Below are positions 35,521-44,099 of a stretch of 64,000 nt of DNA, piece by piece. The stretch is from assembly GCA_018882795.1 (NCBI GenBank), contig VERJ01000001.1, forward strand, positions 83,461 to 147,460, in the 5' to 3' direction. This stretch comes from Burkholderiaceae bacterium. GTDB taxonomy: Bacteria > Pseudomonadota > Gammaproteobacteria > Burkholderiales > Burkholderiaceae_A. The notes under the pieces are model-generated. The model saw only the letters and a program-made list of their open reading frames with translations, had not been told where the DNA came from and did not search any database. The first letter of the stretch is position 1. Each line of letters starts with the position of its first letter. The position numbers were made by a program, and so were the translations under genes.

Positions 35521-36291
35521 TTAAAACGGCGAGATCTTCATCAGTACACCCGTCAGCCATCCGGGTTTACTGGTGTCATCACCAAAGCCACGGCCGCGAT
35601 ACTCAAGGCGCAAATCGGCCACCCTATCCGATGTCACCTGGTTACGTACCAGTACGGCAGGGCTAACCACGCCGCTGACCCGGATGATTTCTTCTTCAGA
35701 GCTGACCGCAACCTGTTTTTCTCCAGCCACGACCAGGTTACCGTTGGGCAGCACCTCCATCACCGTCACCGTGATGGTTCCGGTGAAGGCGTTTTGTGCG
35801 GCGGCAGTCCCTGCCCCTTCGTATTCAACAGTGCCCTCGGCGGTGATGCCGTTCACGCTGTTGGCTGCTGCCGTTGCGCGGCCAGCAAGACTGCGTGCAA
35901 TTCCGGAGCCAGGCAGGCCCTTCACAACACCACTAATATTCGATAAGGAGGAGAGATCAGCAGTGATGTCAGCAGTCGATGTTTTTTCTGCAGAGGCATT
36001 ACTGGACCGATTGGCAGAGGTCCGTTCGTTCAAAACAATCGTCAGCGTGTCGCCGACATTGCGTGCACGCGGGTCTTCAAATAAAGGCCGATACTGGCCC
36101 GTGGCCCCTGGGGTTGTGGGGAAAAGGCTACCTGGGTTAGACGGTGCGTTATTCAGTGATGGGGGCCGTGTAGAGGTGGATCCCTTCACCAGAGGCTCTT
36201 TGTCTGCAGTTGCGCAGCCGGTGAGCACCAATGCGGCGGCAAATGACACCAGAAAAATAATGCCTGATTTTCTAAAGAAGCCTAATTCCAT
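35521..36291 (-). CDS. flgH: Flagellar L-ring lipoprotein FlgH
   Basis: The 256-residue protein has a lipoprotein signal with lipobox LTGC and acylated C26. The conserved FlgH features are SLFEDPRARNVGDTLTIVLNE-like text in the middle and RVADLRLEYRGRGFGDDTSKPGWLTG near the end. It forms the outer-membrane L ring. The 2-bp gap to flgG and the 12-bp gap to flgI show tight operon packing. Confidence 0.97.
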   Translation of the reverse strand: MELGFFRKSGIIFLVSFAAALVLTGCATADKEPLVKGSTSTRPPSLNNAPSNPGSLFPTTPGATGQYRPLFEDPRARNVGDTLTIVLNERTSANRSSNASAEKTSTADITADLSSLSNISGVVKGLPGSGIARSLAGRATAAANSVNGITAEGTVEYEGAGTAAAQNAFTGTITVTVMEVLPNGNLVVAGEKQVAVSSEEEIIRVSGVVSPAVLVRNQVTSDRVADLRLEYRGRGFGDDTSKPGWLTGVLMKISPF

Positions 36292-36293
36292 GA

Positions 36294-37076
36294 TTACATC
36301 TGCCCTAAGCGTTGCAGCATGTCATCAGAAGCGCTGATGGCGCGGGTATTGATCTCATAGGCCCGTTGGGCAACGATCATGCTGACCAGTTCTTCGGCCA
36401 GATTCACATTCGATGCCTCGATGAAGTACTGACGTAATGCGCCGATGCCATTTGCAGCAGGAGCACCCTGCTGTGGGTTACCGGATGCGGCGGTTTCTAA
36501 ATATAAATTCTGGCCAATGGACGTCAGACCAGCTGGATTGGAGAAGGTCGCCAGCTGCAGCTGCCCAGCCTGAATCGGCACTGGATTGCCCTGCACGGTG
36601 TAGGTGACTTCGCCGGACTGGGCAATATTGATCGAAGTCGCCTCTCCGGGAATCGTGATGCCCGGGGCAACCCGAAAGCCTGTCTGAGTCACAATTTCGC
36701 CCGCTGCGCTGCGCGTGAAGTTGCCATCGCGCGTGTAAGCGATCGTGCCATCGGGCAGATTGATTTGGAAAAAACCGTTTCCATAAATAGCCACATCCAG
36801 GGGGTTCTGGGTCTGGTTCAAGGCACCCTGAATATGAATCCGCTCGGTCGCAGCAACACGGGCACCCGCGCCAAGCTGCAGGCCACTGGGCGACTGGGCA
36901 TCTCCCTGGGTTGGACCGCCGGGCTGTCGAATCGTCTGATAAATCAGATCCTCAAACATCGGCTTGACACGCTTAAAACCTGCAGTCGTGCCGTTGGCCA
37001 GGTTGTTAGAGATCACATCCAGGTGAGTCTGCTGAACATCAAGGCCGGTTTTAGCAATCCAGAGTGAACGAATCAT
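36294..37076 (-). CDS. flgG: Distal rod protein FlgG
   Basis: At 260 residues this matches FlgG in length and sequence: N-terminal SLWIAKTGLDVQQTHLDVIS then NNLANGTTAGFKR, central YGNGFFQINLPDGTIAYTRDG, and C-terminal SNVNLAEELVSMIVAQRAYE. It builds the distal rod that passes through the P and L rings. It is followed by flgH after 2 bp and preceded by flgF. Confidence 0.98.
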   Translation of the reverse strand: MIRSLWIAKTGLDVQQTHLDVISNNLANGTTAGFKRVKPMFEDLIYQTIRQPGGPTQGDAQSPSGLQLGAGARVAATERIHIQGALNQTQNPLDVAIYGNGFFQINLPDGTIAYTRDGNFTRSAAGEIVTQTGFRVAPGITIPGEATSINIAQSGEVTYTVQGNPVPIQAGQLQLATFSNPAGLTSIGQNLYLETAASGNPQQGAPAANGIGALRQYFIEASNVNLAEELVSMIVAQRAYEINTRAISASDDMLQRLGQM

Positions 37077-37103
37077 GATGGCGATCCTTGTGTACGGTTT
37101 CCG

Positions 37104-37850
37104 TTAGAAGTTGGACAGGGTCATCAGGATGTTGGCCTGACGCGAGTTCTGTTCGGCGGTCTGAATGACCCGCATGTTCAGTTCGAACATCCGGGTCTGG
37201 TTGATCATTTGGACCATGGCATTGGCAGCATTCACATTGCTGGTCTCATAGGCGCCCTGACGAACACGGACTGAGGCATCCAACTCCGCAGGGGGCTGAT
37301 TTTTGGGAAGTTCAAAAAAACCATCTTCCGCACGCACCAGATCACGGATATTCGGATTGACCAGTTTGAGCTGGGCCACCTGGTTCAGACGCTGTTCGCC
37401 ATTTTCACGAACCCAGACAATGCCGTTGTTGCTGATTTCGACCTCGGCGTTACGTGGAATGGTGATCTCGCCACCCTCGCCCATCACCGATACATCGCGA
37501 CCAATTCTGAGCACACCGTTTTCATCACGGAAAAAACGGCCGTTACGGGTGTAGACCTCGGAACCATCGGCGCGTCGAACTGCGAAAAATCCCTGGGTGG
37601 CAATCGCGACATCAAAGGGATTGTCGGTGCTCTCAATGGCACCAGGGTTGAAATAGGCTGTGGGGGTGGAATCCACCACGAAGGCTCTGGAATCGGCCTG
37701 CTCACCCTCCAGCGGTACCGCCCGAAATGCGGCGACCTGCTCGCGAAACCCGGGGGTGTGGACATTGGCCATGTTGTTGGACGTTGTGGCCAGCTGCCCC
37801 ATGGTGTGCTTGGCCCCCGTCATGGCGGTGTAAGCGATGCGATCAATCAT
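37104..37850 (-). CDS. flgF: Proximal rod protein FlgF
   Basis: The 248-residue protein has the FlgF pattern MIDRIAYTAMTGAKHTMGQL followed by ATTSNNMANVHTPGFREQ, the TQGFFAVRRADGSEVYTRNG core and a C-terminal SNVNAANAMVQMINQTRMFE. It forms part of the proximal rod. It lies between flgE (64 bp) and flgG (27 bp). Confidence 0.97.
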   Translation of the reverse strand: MIDRIAYTAMTGAKHTMGQLATTSNNMANVHTPGFREQVAAFRAVPLEGEQADSRAFVVDSTPTAYFNPGAIESTDNPFDVAIATQGFFAVRRADGSEVYTRNGRFFRDENGVLRIGRDVSVMGEGGEITIPRNAEVEISNNGIVWVRENGEQRLNQVAQLKLVNPNIRDLVRAEDGFFELPKNQPPAELDASVRVRQGAYETSNVNAANAMVQMINQTRMFELNMRVIQTAEQNSRQANILMTLSNF

Positions 37851-37914
37851 GTTTGCGTTCCGATAATTGCCTGGGAATGGGTCTTACCCACTACCAAGCA
37901 AGATCAGTGCCAGA

Positions 37915-40900
37915 TCAGCCGCCGGTCATTCGGATCGTGGTGGTCAGGGTGTCGTCAAAGGCCCGGATGGACTGGGAATTGGCCGAGTACATCCGCTGCT
38001 GGATCAGCAGCTTGACCAGCTCATTGGCCAAATCCACGTTGGAACCCTCCACAGCGCCCGCCCGAATACCGCCCAGGCCCTTCTGCCCCGGCTTACCGAC
38101 GATAACGTTGGGGTGGACTTCATCACCTGAAAGGTAGGAAGACTGGAAAACGTTGCCGCCGCTTGGGACCAGGCCATTGGTGGCGGCAAAATTTACCAAT
38201 ACCAGCTGGCCAGCAATAAAGTTGCGACCGTCGCCGTAGGTACCCACGATCTTGCCCTCGTCATCAATCGACACAGCGTTCAGCAAGGCAACCGAGCGGC
38301 CATCCTGGGTCGACTGATCCACGCCAAAGGGGGTGGCAAAATTGCGTGTACCGGTCAGATCTAAGGTAAACACAAGATCTGGATCCATAGACGTCGGAGT
38401 ATTACCCGGAGTCGTGACTTTGCCCGACAGCGTTACCTGAGACTCAAACGTTGGAATGCCAGTCACAGGGTTCGTGACCACTGCATCAATATTCTTTCCA
38501 CCCCAAAACTGCATTTCTGCGATTGGCTTATAAGCCCCATCTCCTACCGGGGGCGCCGGGAATCCCACATTGCCTGAGTAAAGGTTGTTGCCAGAGTTAT
38601 AGAACGTGCCATCAAGCGATCCGTATACCTCGTACTTGGTGGTGGTGGCTGTAAATTTCTGATTCTGTTGACCACGGAACAAGTCCCCACCCATGGAAAC
38701 ATTACTGCCATCTTGCAAGGTCAGTCGATAGGCAACGGGGTTATAAAAAATCAATGTATCGTTTGCCAGGGGCACGCTGGGTGTTCCCGACAATGTCAGC
38801 GTCGTTCCACTTACTCCGGATACTGTGATTGCATTACCCAGCGAGTCAACAACACGCGTTACCTTGCCATTATCAAGTTTATAAACAAACTGATCCTTTT
38901 CAATCTTGCTGTTTGCTGTGATATTGACGGTAGCAGAGCCCACCGGAGACGATGATGCGCTTGGCATCGTGGTGACAGGATTGAAAAACTCGAGCTTCTG
39001 ACCCTGCTGCAGAGTAATTGCTGTATCAAGTGCAATCGCGCCTGCGCCACTTACCGAAGAAGCTGCGGAAAATTGGTTACCGGGAACATCCGCGGTAAAG
39101 ACCACTTTCGCCCCGTCACGTGATGCAGTCACGGATGTGTGGGAAGGAGATGTGCTCAGATTAAACGCAGACACGATTGATGCTGCGATCCGTTCAAAAT
39201 CTGCCGTAGTCGATCCCTCCTCCTGTATGTCTGTTGACGTAACCGTATAGTTAAGATCCACACCGTTGACGTTGACAGTAACAACATCCCCAACGGCATA
39301 GTTACCGGAGATGGTTGTCTGGGTAACTTGCGCAACCGGTTTTGTGGAATTTGCTACCGTAGCCAAAGTCGCCGTTGTACCAGTACCGACACTAGCCGCA
39401 CTACCCTGCGCTAAGGTGTAACTAAGAGCAGATGAAACCGCGGCGTCTACGGTGAGCACACCACCCGAGGAGGATGCAATAGCACCCGAATTTGCGGCAT
39501 TGATTTTTGCTGCTAACGACGCAGCTATCGTTGCCTCAGTATCGGCCACACCCACCCCGTGAGTGTAAGTTGTACCACCAAGTGTAATATTTACTTCGTT
39601 ACCCGTTACATAAACACCTGCAGCGGCTGCAGCGAGAGTAACAGTGCGTTGATTGACCGATGCGTTGTCGGTAAACACACTATTCTTGGATGCGGTAATC
39701 AACGATCCCGCTGTGACCGACACTGGAGATAACGTGAATGAGTCACCGGGAATTTGAGACGTGAAAATTACGACATCTCCACGCGTGGTCGCCTGAACAT
39801 AGTTGTGCTCAGGTAGGGAGCTACGGTTATAAGCCGCGGCGAGATTAGTCGCCAACACCGATACCCCACCCGACACATCCGAAGCAGTGGTGGTGTATTC
39901 GACATCTTTTCCATTGATAGTGAGTTTTATGGTTTTTCCAGCATCGACGGTGCCACCTAGGGCAACTTTATCGATCTGTGCTTGTCGAACATTAGCGGTT
40001 GTTGTGGCCGTCGTGGACAACCCCCCATTAATCGCTACCGAACCTGCGGCGGCACTTACCGCTGTATTTGCCTCAATGCCATCAACCATCACGCGCGCAT
40101 ATTGCTGAATGTCAGCAGCTGAAAGAACGCTGATCTTGTCTGACGTGACAGCTCCGCCACCAGTCTTATCGACGATTGCCGCGGTCGCCCGATCAGACGA
40201 CGATACAAGCTTCAAACTTTTCGTGGTATCGGATGTCAGGACTACATTTTCTGGATCGGAACCCAAAGAGTTACGCGCCATCTCAGAGACTGGATAGCGA
40301 AAGCTTGCACCATCGTAGGTAATCGTCAGATTTTTATCATCGACCCGACGGTAGTAGAGCGTTAAAGTGTGCGCGCCACCATTATCATCTGCGCTGTAGA
40401 CCGTTTGAGACACCTTGTTATTAAAGCTAGAAGGCACATCGGGATTAAATGGCACTTTACCGGAGGGAAGATAAGTATTTGTTCGGGCGTCCAAATTTAC
40501 GGCAATTGTTGATAGGTTTGTAGTCTTAGGCTCGAGCGATGTTGGTGGCATGCTCAGACGCGATGTCCATTGATCATCCAAAGTAGCACCATCTTGTGAG
40601 GCATAGCCCGTAAGGTACATTCCGTTTTCATTAACGATGTAAGAGCGTTTCGGAAAATTTGGATCAACTTCTTTCGATACGGCGAACTGCCCGTTACGGG
40701 TGTAATAGACCTCATCCGGATCAACATTCGATGCCAAGCGAAACATTCCATTAGCACCAGTAATCGCCATGTCCAGGGTGTTAGCAGATTCCTGAACCGA
40801 GCCCATATTAAAGAGCCGACGAATATTCTGTTTCGCAGTGCCTTGACCGGCACGGGCAGGGTCGAGCGGGTTGATCGCCTTATAGAACTGGTCTTCAAAG

Positions 40901-41016
40901 ATATATTCACCCGCCTTATAACCCACCGTACTGGAGTTGGCGATGTTATTGGAGATGACATCCAGTGCGTTATTGTTGGCGCGCAATCCTGAGAGACCAA
41001 TCGTGTAATTACTCAT
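37915..41016 (-). CDS. flgE: Flagellar hook protein FlgE, strongly enlarged
   Basis: The 1033-residue protein has the hook signature at both ends: MSNYTIGLSGLRANNNALDV at the start and SNVDLANELVKLLIQQRMYS at the end. Typical FlgE is 400-500 residues. The extra sequence is a beta-rich Thr/Ser/Ala/Val region with at least three related modules of roughly 100 residues (about 355-455, 456-560 and 565-670). Each module has a strand such as LTINGKDVEY, ITLGGTTYTHGV or VNVNGVDLNYTV followed by a helix and a final strand. The DNA of this part looks less GC-rich than its neighbours. A strong AAGGAG precedes the start. Confidence 0.93.
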   Translation of the reverse strand: MSNYTIGLSGLRANNNALDVISNNIANSSTVGYKAGEYIFEDQFYKAINPLDPARAGQGTAKQNIRRLFNMGSVQESANTLDMAITGANGMFRLASNVDPDEVYYTRNGQFAVSKEVDPNFPKRSYIVNENGMYLTGYASQDGATLDDQWTSRLSMPPTSLEPKTTNLSTIAVNLDARTNTYLPSGKVPFNPDVPSSFNNKVSQTVYSADDNGGAHTLTLYYRRVDDKNLTITYDGASFRYPVSEMARNSLGSDPENVVLTSDTTKSLKLVSSSDRATAAIVDKTGGGAVTSDKISVLSAADIQQYARVMVDGIEANTAVSAAAGSVAINGGLSTTATTTANVRQAQIDKVALGGTVDAGKTIKLTINGKDVEYTTTASDVSGGVSVLATNLAAAYNRSSLPEHNYVQATTRGDVVIFTSQIPGDSFTLSPVSVTAGSLITASKNSVFTDNASVNQRTVTLAAAAAGVYVTGNEVNITLGGTTYTHGVGVADTEATIAASLAAKINAANSGAIASSSGGVLTVDAAVSSALSYTLAQGSAASVGTGTTATLATVANSTKPVAQVTQTTISGNYAVGDVVTVNVNGVDLNYTVTSTDIQEEGSTTADFERIAASIVSAFNLSTSPSHTSVTASRDGAKVVFTADVPGNQFSAASSVSGAGAIALDTAITLQQGQKLEFFNPVTTMPSASSSPVGSATVNITANSKIEKDQFVYKLDNGKVTRVVDSLGNAITVSGVSGTTLTLSGTPSVPLANDTLIFYNPVAYRLTLQDGSNVSMGGDLFRGQQNQKFTATTTKYEVYGSLDGTFYNSGNNLYSGNVGFPAPPVGDGAYKPIAEMQFWGGKNIDAVVTNPVTGIPTFESQVTLSGKVTTPGNTPTSMDPDLVFTLDLTGTRNFATPFGVDQSTQDGRSVALLNAVSIDDEGKIVGTYGDGRNFIAGQLVLVNFAATNGLVPSGGNVFQSSYLSGDEVHPNVIVGKPGQKGLGGIRAGAVEGSNVDLANELVKLLIQQRMYSANSQSIRAFDDTLTTTIRMTGG
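39030..39950 (-). repeat. Related modules within the flgE insertion
   Basis: Three diverged coding modules of roughly 300 bp repeat the pattern strand-helix-strand, with cores LTINGKDVEY, ITLGGTTYTHGV and VNVNGVDLNYTV. They are recognisable at protein level only. The surrounding DNA appears less GC-rich than the rest of the flg operon. Confidence 0.6.
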
Positions 41017-41081
41017 TCCCGACTCCTTGCTTTATATTTCTGTTGACCCGAAAAACGTTTCCTGAAATTTATCCAACCCGA

Positions 41082-41777
41082 TTACTGCAACACCCACTGC
41101 TTGACCTCGCTTGGCGCAATCTTTCGGCCATCTGCCAGAGTCATGTTGATACTGACGCCATCACGGCCCACAGCCGTTACACGCGAGGCAACCATGCTTT
41201 CACCCACAATGGTGTTGGCCCCATTTGCGCCCGTGACTTCCAGGTAATAAGTGCCAGCACTGAGCGGCTGACCATCGGGCCCTAAGCCATCCCAGTAGAG
41301 ATTCGAGATACCGGCAGGCGATGCGCCCACTTTGCTGTTCATGACTACGTTGCCGGCGCTGTCCGTGATCTTCACTGTGGTATCGCTGACTGGCGCCGAG
41401 AAATTCGCACCAATCACCACTGGATTCACACCATCAAACTTGATCGTGTTGGCAGATACCAAGGCAGAGCGGCCGACCGTTAACGACTGACTCATGAAGT
41501 CAGACATTTGCATCTGCTCCATCAGGGCCGTCATGGTTTTGTTCATGTTGGAGATGCCATCCACCATGTTGAGCTGCGCCAACTGGGATGTCATCTCTGC
41601 GCTCTCCATGGGATTAAGCGGATCCTGGTTTTGCAGCTGGGTGGTGAGCAATTTCAAGAAATTGCTCTGGAGTTCTTTGGTGGAGGTGCCATCTAACGCC
41701 TTGGCGGCGGATGTACGTGAAGCCGGATCGTAGTACGTCAATCCAGCGATATTCAGGTCATTGATGGAAGTGGCCAT
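41082..41777 (-). CDS. flgD: Hook assembly scaffold FlgD
   Basis: The 231-residue protein has the N-terminal export and capping segment with NFLKLLTTQLQNQDPLNPME followed by SAEMTSQLAQL, which is diagnostic of FlgD, then the tudor/FnIII-like core with the YLEV and VSINMTLADGRKI strands. FlgD caps the growing hook and is replaced by FlgK. It lies 65 bp before flgE and 22 bp after flgC. Confidence 0.97.
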   Translation of the reverse strand: MATSINDLNIAGLTYYDPASRTSAAKALDGTSTKELQSNFLKLLTTQLQNQDPLNPMESAEMTSQLAQLNMVDGISNMNKTMTALMEQMQMSDFMSQSLTVGRSALVSANTIKFDGVNPVVIGANFSAPVSDTTVKITDSAGNVVMNSKVGASPAGISNLYWDGLGPDGQPLSAGTYYLEVTGANGANTIVGESMVASRVTAVGRDGVSINMTLADGRKIAPSEVKQWVLQ

Positions 41778-41799
41778 TTCCGTTTTACCTTTTTAAAAA

Positions 41800-42207
41800 T
41801 TACCCTTTACCCATGCTCAATGTGCGCAGCATCAACAGCCGCGTGTTGTTCATGAGTTCAATATTCATTTGATAAGAACGCGAGGCCGAGATCATGTTGA
41901 CCATCTCTTCCACCGGGTTCACGTTTGGCATTTCGACATAGCCCTGTGCATCTGCGCGGGGGTGGCCAGGTTTGAATTCTTTGCGCAGCGGCGCGTCGTT
42001 TTCCACGATGTTGGCCACTTCCACACCCGAGCCCGGCGCCCCATCAATCGGCGTCGTGCGAAACACCACCTGGCGGCCGCGGTAAGGACGGCCATCTGGG
42101 CCTTCCAAGGTTTCAGCGTTCGCGATGTTGGATGCAGTGGTGTTCAGACGGATCGACTGGGCCACCAGGCCAGTGGATCCGATTTCAAAGGTGCGCATCA
42201 GGCTCAT
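41800..42207 (-). CDS. flgC: Proximal rod protein FlgC
   Basis: At 135 residues this has the length and signature of FlgC: SLMRTFEIGSTGLVAQSIRL followed by NTTASNIANAETLEG near the start, and NVNPVEEMVNMISASRSYQM at the end. It is a proximal rod subunit assembled on FlgB and FliE. The start is 10 bp after the stop of the frameshifted flgB tail. Confidence 0.97.
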   Translation of the reverse strand: MSLMRTFEIGSTGLVAQSIRLNTTASNIANAETLEGPDGRPYRGRQVVFRTTPIDGAPGSGVEVANIVENDAPLRKEFKPGHPRADAQGYVEMPNVNPVEEMVNMISASRSYQMNIELMNNTRLLMLRTLSMGKG

Positions 42208-42217
42208 GGCTTAGTCC

Positions 42218-42300
42218 TTAACCCGGTTGGCCACTGATCGCCTGCAGGCGGGTCTTGATGCTGGAGCCAAAGAATTCAATGGCGGCCTGCATCATCATGA
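42218..42300 (-). other. Out-of-frame 3' tail of flgB
   Basis: Directly overlapping the flgB stop, the minus strand encodes MMQAAIEFFGSSIKTRLQA and then ISGQPG before TAA at 42218. This is the expected C-terminal helix of FlgB, which pairs with the N-terminal helix in axial proteins. It lies in the -1 frame relative to the upstream part. The junction sequence AACTCATGATGATG contains no classical slippery heptamer. Confidence 0.85.
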
Positions 42301-42639
42301 GTTCTGTGCAAAGTGAACACGCTCGGTATCGGCATCCACGGTGTTGCCATCCAGTGAAGGCTGAATCGGGCGGCGATACAGCAGATTGGGGTCTTCATAT
42401 TCCCCTCCCCCTTGGGTCTCGATGTGGGTGGCGGAAGTCCTGGAGACCGTAAGCCGGGGATTGATCTCAAAACCCTGGAGCCGCTGCTGCAAGACATCCG
42501 AGAACACGATGTCTCGGGCCTTGTAATTCGGGGTGTCCGCATTGGCGATATTCGAGCCGAGAATCTCCTGGCGATAAGCACGCGTCAGGAGCGCTTTCTC
42601 ATGAAAGGCCAGCGTGTCGTATTGAGGAACTAATTTCAT
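42295..42639 (-). CDS. flgB: Proximal rod protein FlgB, apparent frameshift near the C-terminus
   Basis: The 114-residue frame matches FlgB (YRQEILGSNIANADTPNYKA, then ARDIVFSDVLQQRL) but stops early at HFAQNS. The missing C-terminus continues in another frame directly after the stop, so one base is missing or ribosomal slippage is needed. With one base restored the protein would be about 140 residues, the normal length. FlgB is essential for rod assembly, so a sequencing or assembly error is the simplest explanation. It is the first gene of the flg operon, 60 bp downstream of a sigma-54 promoter. Confidence 0.9.
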   Translation of the reverse strand: MKLVPQYDTLAFHEKALLTRAYRQEILGSNIANADTPNYKARDIVFSDVLQQRLQGFEINPRLTVSRTSATHIETQGGGEYEDPNLLYRRPIQPSLDGNTVDADTERVHFAQNS

Positions 42640-42701
42640 GCAACACCCCTTGCAGTTTTCGGGCCACCCCCACCAGCGGTGGAAATGGGGTTGTCCTTCT
42701 T

Positions 42702-42720
42702 AAAGCAATTGGCGTGCCAA
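42702..42720 (-). promoter_or_regulatory. Sigma-54 promoter of the flg operon
   Basis: The minus strand reads TTGGCACGCCAATTGCTTT, a full match to the -24/-12 consensus (YTGGCACG-N4-TTGCW), with GG and GC separated by ten bases. Transcription would start near 42693, about 55 bases before the flgB ATG. It is probably activated by FleR, which is encoded in this window. Confidence 0.92.
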
Positions 42721-42751
42721 ATAAATTAATTCAATAAAATCAATGACTTAT

Positions 42752-42778
42752 AAAACGAAAAGGCCCCATATCGGGGCC
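42752..42778 (-). terminator. Intrinsic terminator after the fliR/carbonic-anhydrase-like unit
   Basis: On the minus strand GGCCCC and GGGGCC (42762-42778) form a 6-bp GC stem with a 5-base loop, followed by TTTTCGTTTT. It ends the transcript that carries fliR and the carbonic-anhydrase-like gene. The flgB sigma-54 promoter lies just beyond it. Confidence 0.85.
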
Positions 42779-42860
42779 CATATCGGACGAGGGATTTAGC
42801 CAGAGCCATCAATCCGGCATGTTTTGCCTGATCGATCAGGAAAGAACTGCCTGATCCCGC

Positions 42861-44051
42861 CTAGCTGCGGGACTCTTTGATCAGACGGCTATTGGCGGGC
42901 TGAACCGGCCGAGTGTTGTTGGGGTAAAGCCGCGCAAAAATGGCGATCTGATCAGAGGAGACCTCAATCGGTGTCTTCAGGACATACCAGGTGACGCCCT
43001 CGGTGCAAGGCGGGGTGGTGAGTGAACCCATGTAGGTGTAGTAGGACAGTTTGCGTGGCAGAACCTGGCCCAGATTGATCATGAGCTCCGGCGGGGCGAC
43101 CGCCTCATTGCGCACCAGGGGAATGTGATTCCAGATGGATTGAATGAACGGGTTTTCTTTACCCGGAATCGGGCTGAGCAACACAGAGACCGCGGCCAGA
43201 CGGCCTTGGCCATCGCGGAAATGCAGCTGCATGCTCATGCCATGGGTTTTCCCCTCGATGCGCTCCTCTGCAGGATGGCGAAACTCCAGGTGCATCAGCC
43301 GATACGTGTTGCCCAGAACCCTCATGGATGCGCCAGACAGATAGTGCACCTCCAGGGTCTTGCCCGTATCGATCACCTTGAACAGTGAAGGCTTCACATC
43401 GAAAGTGAGCTCTGGCAGATCAACACCGACACCATCACGCAGATCGATTGGTGATTGGAATTGGCCCTTATCGCAAGCCGCATAACGGGCGTGCAGCTTG
43501 CCCCAATTCGCCGGGCCACGATCACCATCGTAGGACCAGGGCACCATGGGCGCAGCCTTGGCTGAACCGGTTCTGGATTCCACAGGTTTTGAAGACGGTA
43601 CGGGCGGAGACGAAGACTTTGCAGGGGCTGCTATGGCGGAAGCCGCATCAACAGAACGAATCACCAGCTCACCACTGCCCTGCATGCGCTCGCGAATGGC
43701 CTGTCGCACGGCCTCATTTGGATCAGCCGGAACAGGCATTGATGTTTTCACTGCCTGCGCACCATTGACGGTTACCGAGATTGGTCCAGACTTGGCCGGG
43801 ACGGCCAGGCCCTGAGCTGGGACATTCTTTGCGGCAGTTGCCGCGGCGGGAGATGTCACAGCCGGGGCCGAGGCTGCCGCCGGGGCAGCCATGGGCGTGG
43901 GTGCGATCGGCGTGATTTGAATCGGATCTGCCTTGGGGAGCGGCGCAGGGTCGCCAGCAAAGGCGAGGCTTGCCAGGGCCAGCAGGGCCAGAGCCGCCAG
44001 GCCACGCGCGGGGCCAGTGTAATCCAGTAATTTTCGGCGATAAACAGTCAT
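42861..44051 (-). CDS. Alpha-carbonic-anhydrase-like exported protein, zinc site altered
   Basis: The protein (about 396 residues from ATG 44051, preceded by GAGGAAG) has an N-terminal hydrophobic segment, an Ala/Pro-rich linker of about 130 residues and a C-terminal alpha-CA domain (from about 170). The fold signatures are clear: CDKGQFQSPIDL, GSLTTPPCTEGVTWYVLK and NTRPVQP, including the two cysteines of the usual disulfide (about C193 and C349). Of the three zinc histidines only the first remains. HFH is replaced by H254-L-E256, and the third ligand by Q275 in GMSMQLHF. It is therefore probably not an active carbonic anhydrase. It lies 48 bp downstream of fliR and ends in a terminator, so it is expressed with the export apparatus genes. 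Confidence 0.85.
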   Translation of the reverse strand: MTVYRRKLLDYTGPARGLAALALLALASLAFAGDPAPLPKADPIQITPIAPTPMAAPAAASAPAVTSPAAATAAKNVPAQGLAVPAKSGPISVTVNGAQAVKTSMPVPADPNEAVRQAIRERMQGSGELVIRSVDAASAIAAPAKSSSPPVPSSKPVESRTGSAKAAPMVPWSYDGDRGPANWGKLHARYAACDKGQFQSPIDLRDGVGVDLPELTFDVKPSLFKVIDTGKTLEVHYLSGASMRVLGNTYRLMHLEFRHPAEERIEGKTHGMSMQLHFRDGQGRLAAVSVLLSPIPGKENPFIQSIWNHIPLVRNEAVAPPELMINLGQVLPRKLSYYTYMGSLTTPPCTEGVTWYVLKTPIEVSSDQIAIFARLYPNNTRPVQPANSRLIKESRS

Positions 44052-44099
44052 GAAGACGCTTCCTCTCATCTGAGGAAACGGTCGATCGGGGTCAACTGT

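Noticed and set aside
35573-36337. 254-codon plus-strand frame opposite flgH
   Set aside because: flgH is unmistakable on the minus strand with lipobox and conserved C-terminus.
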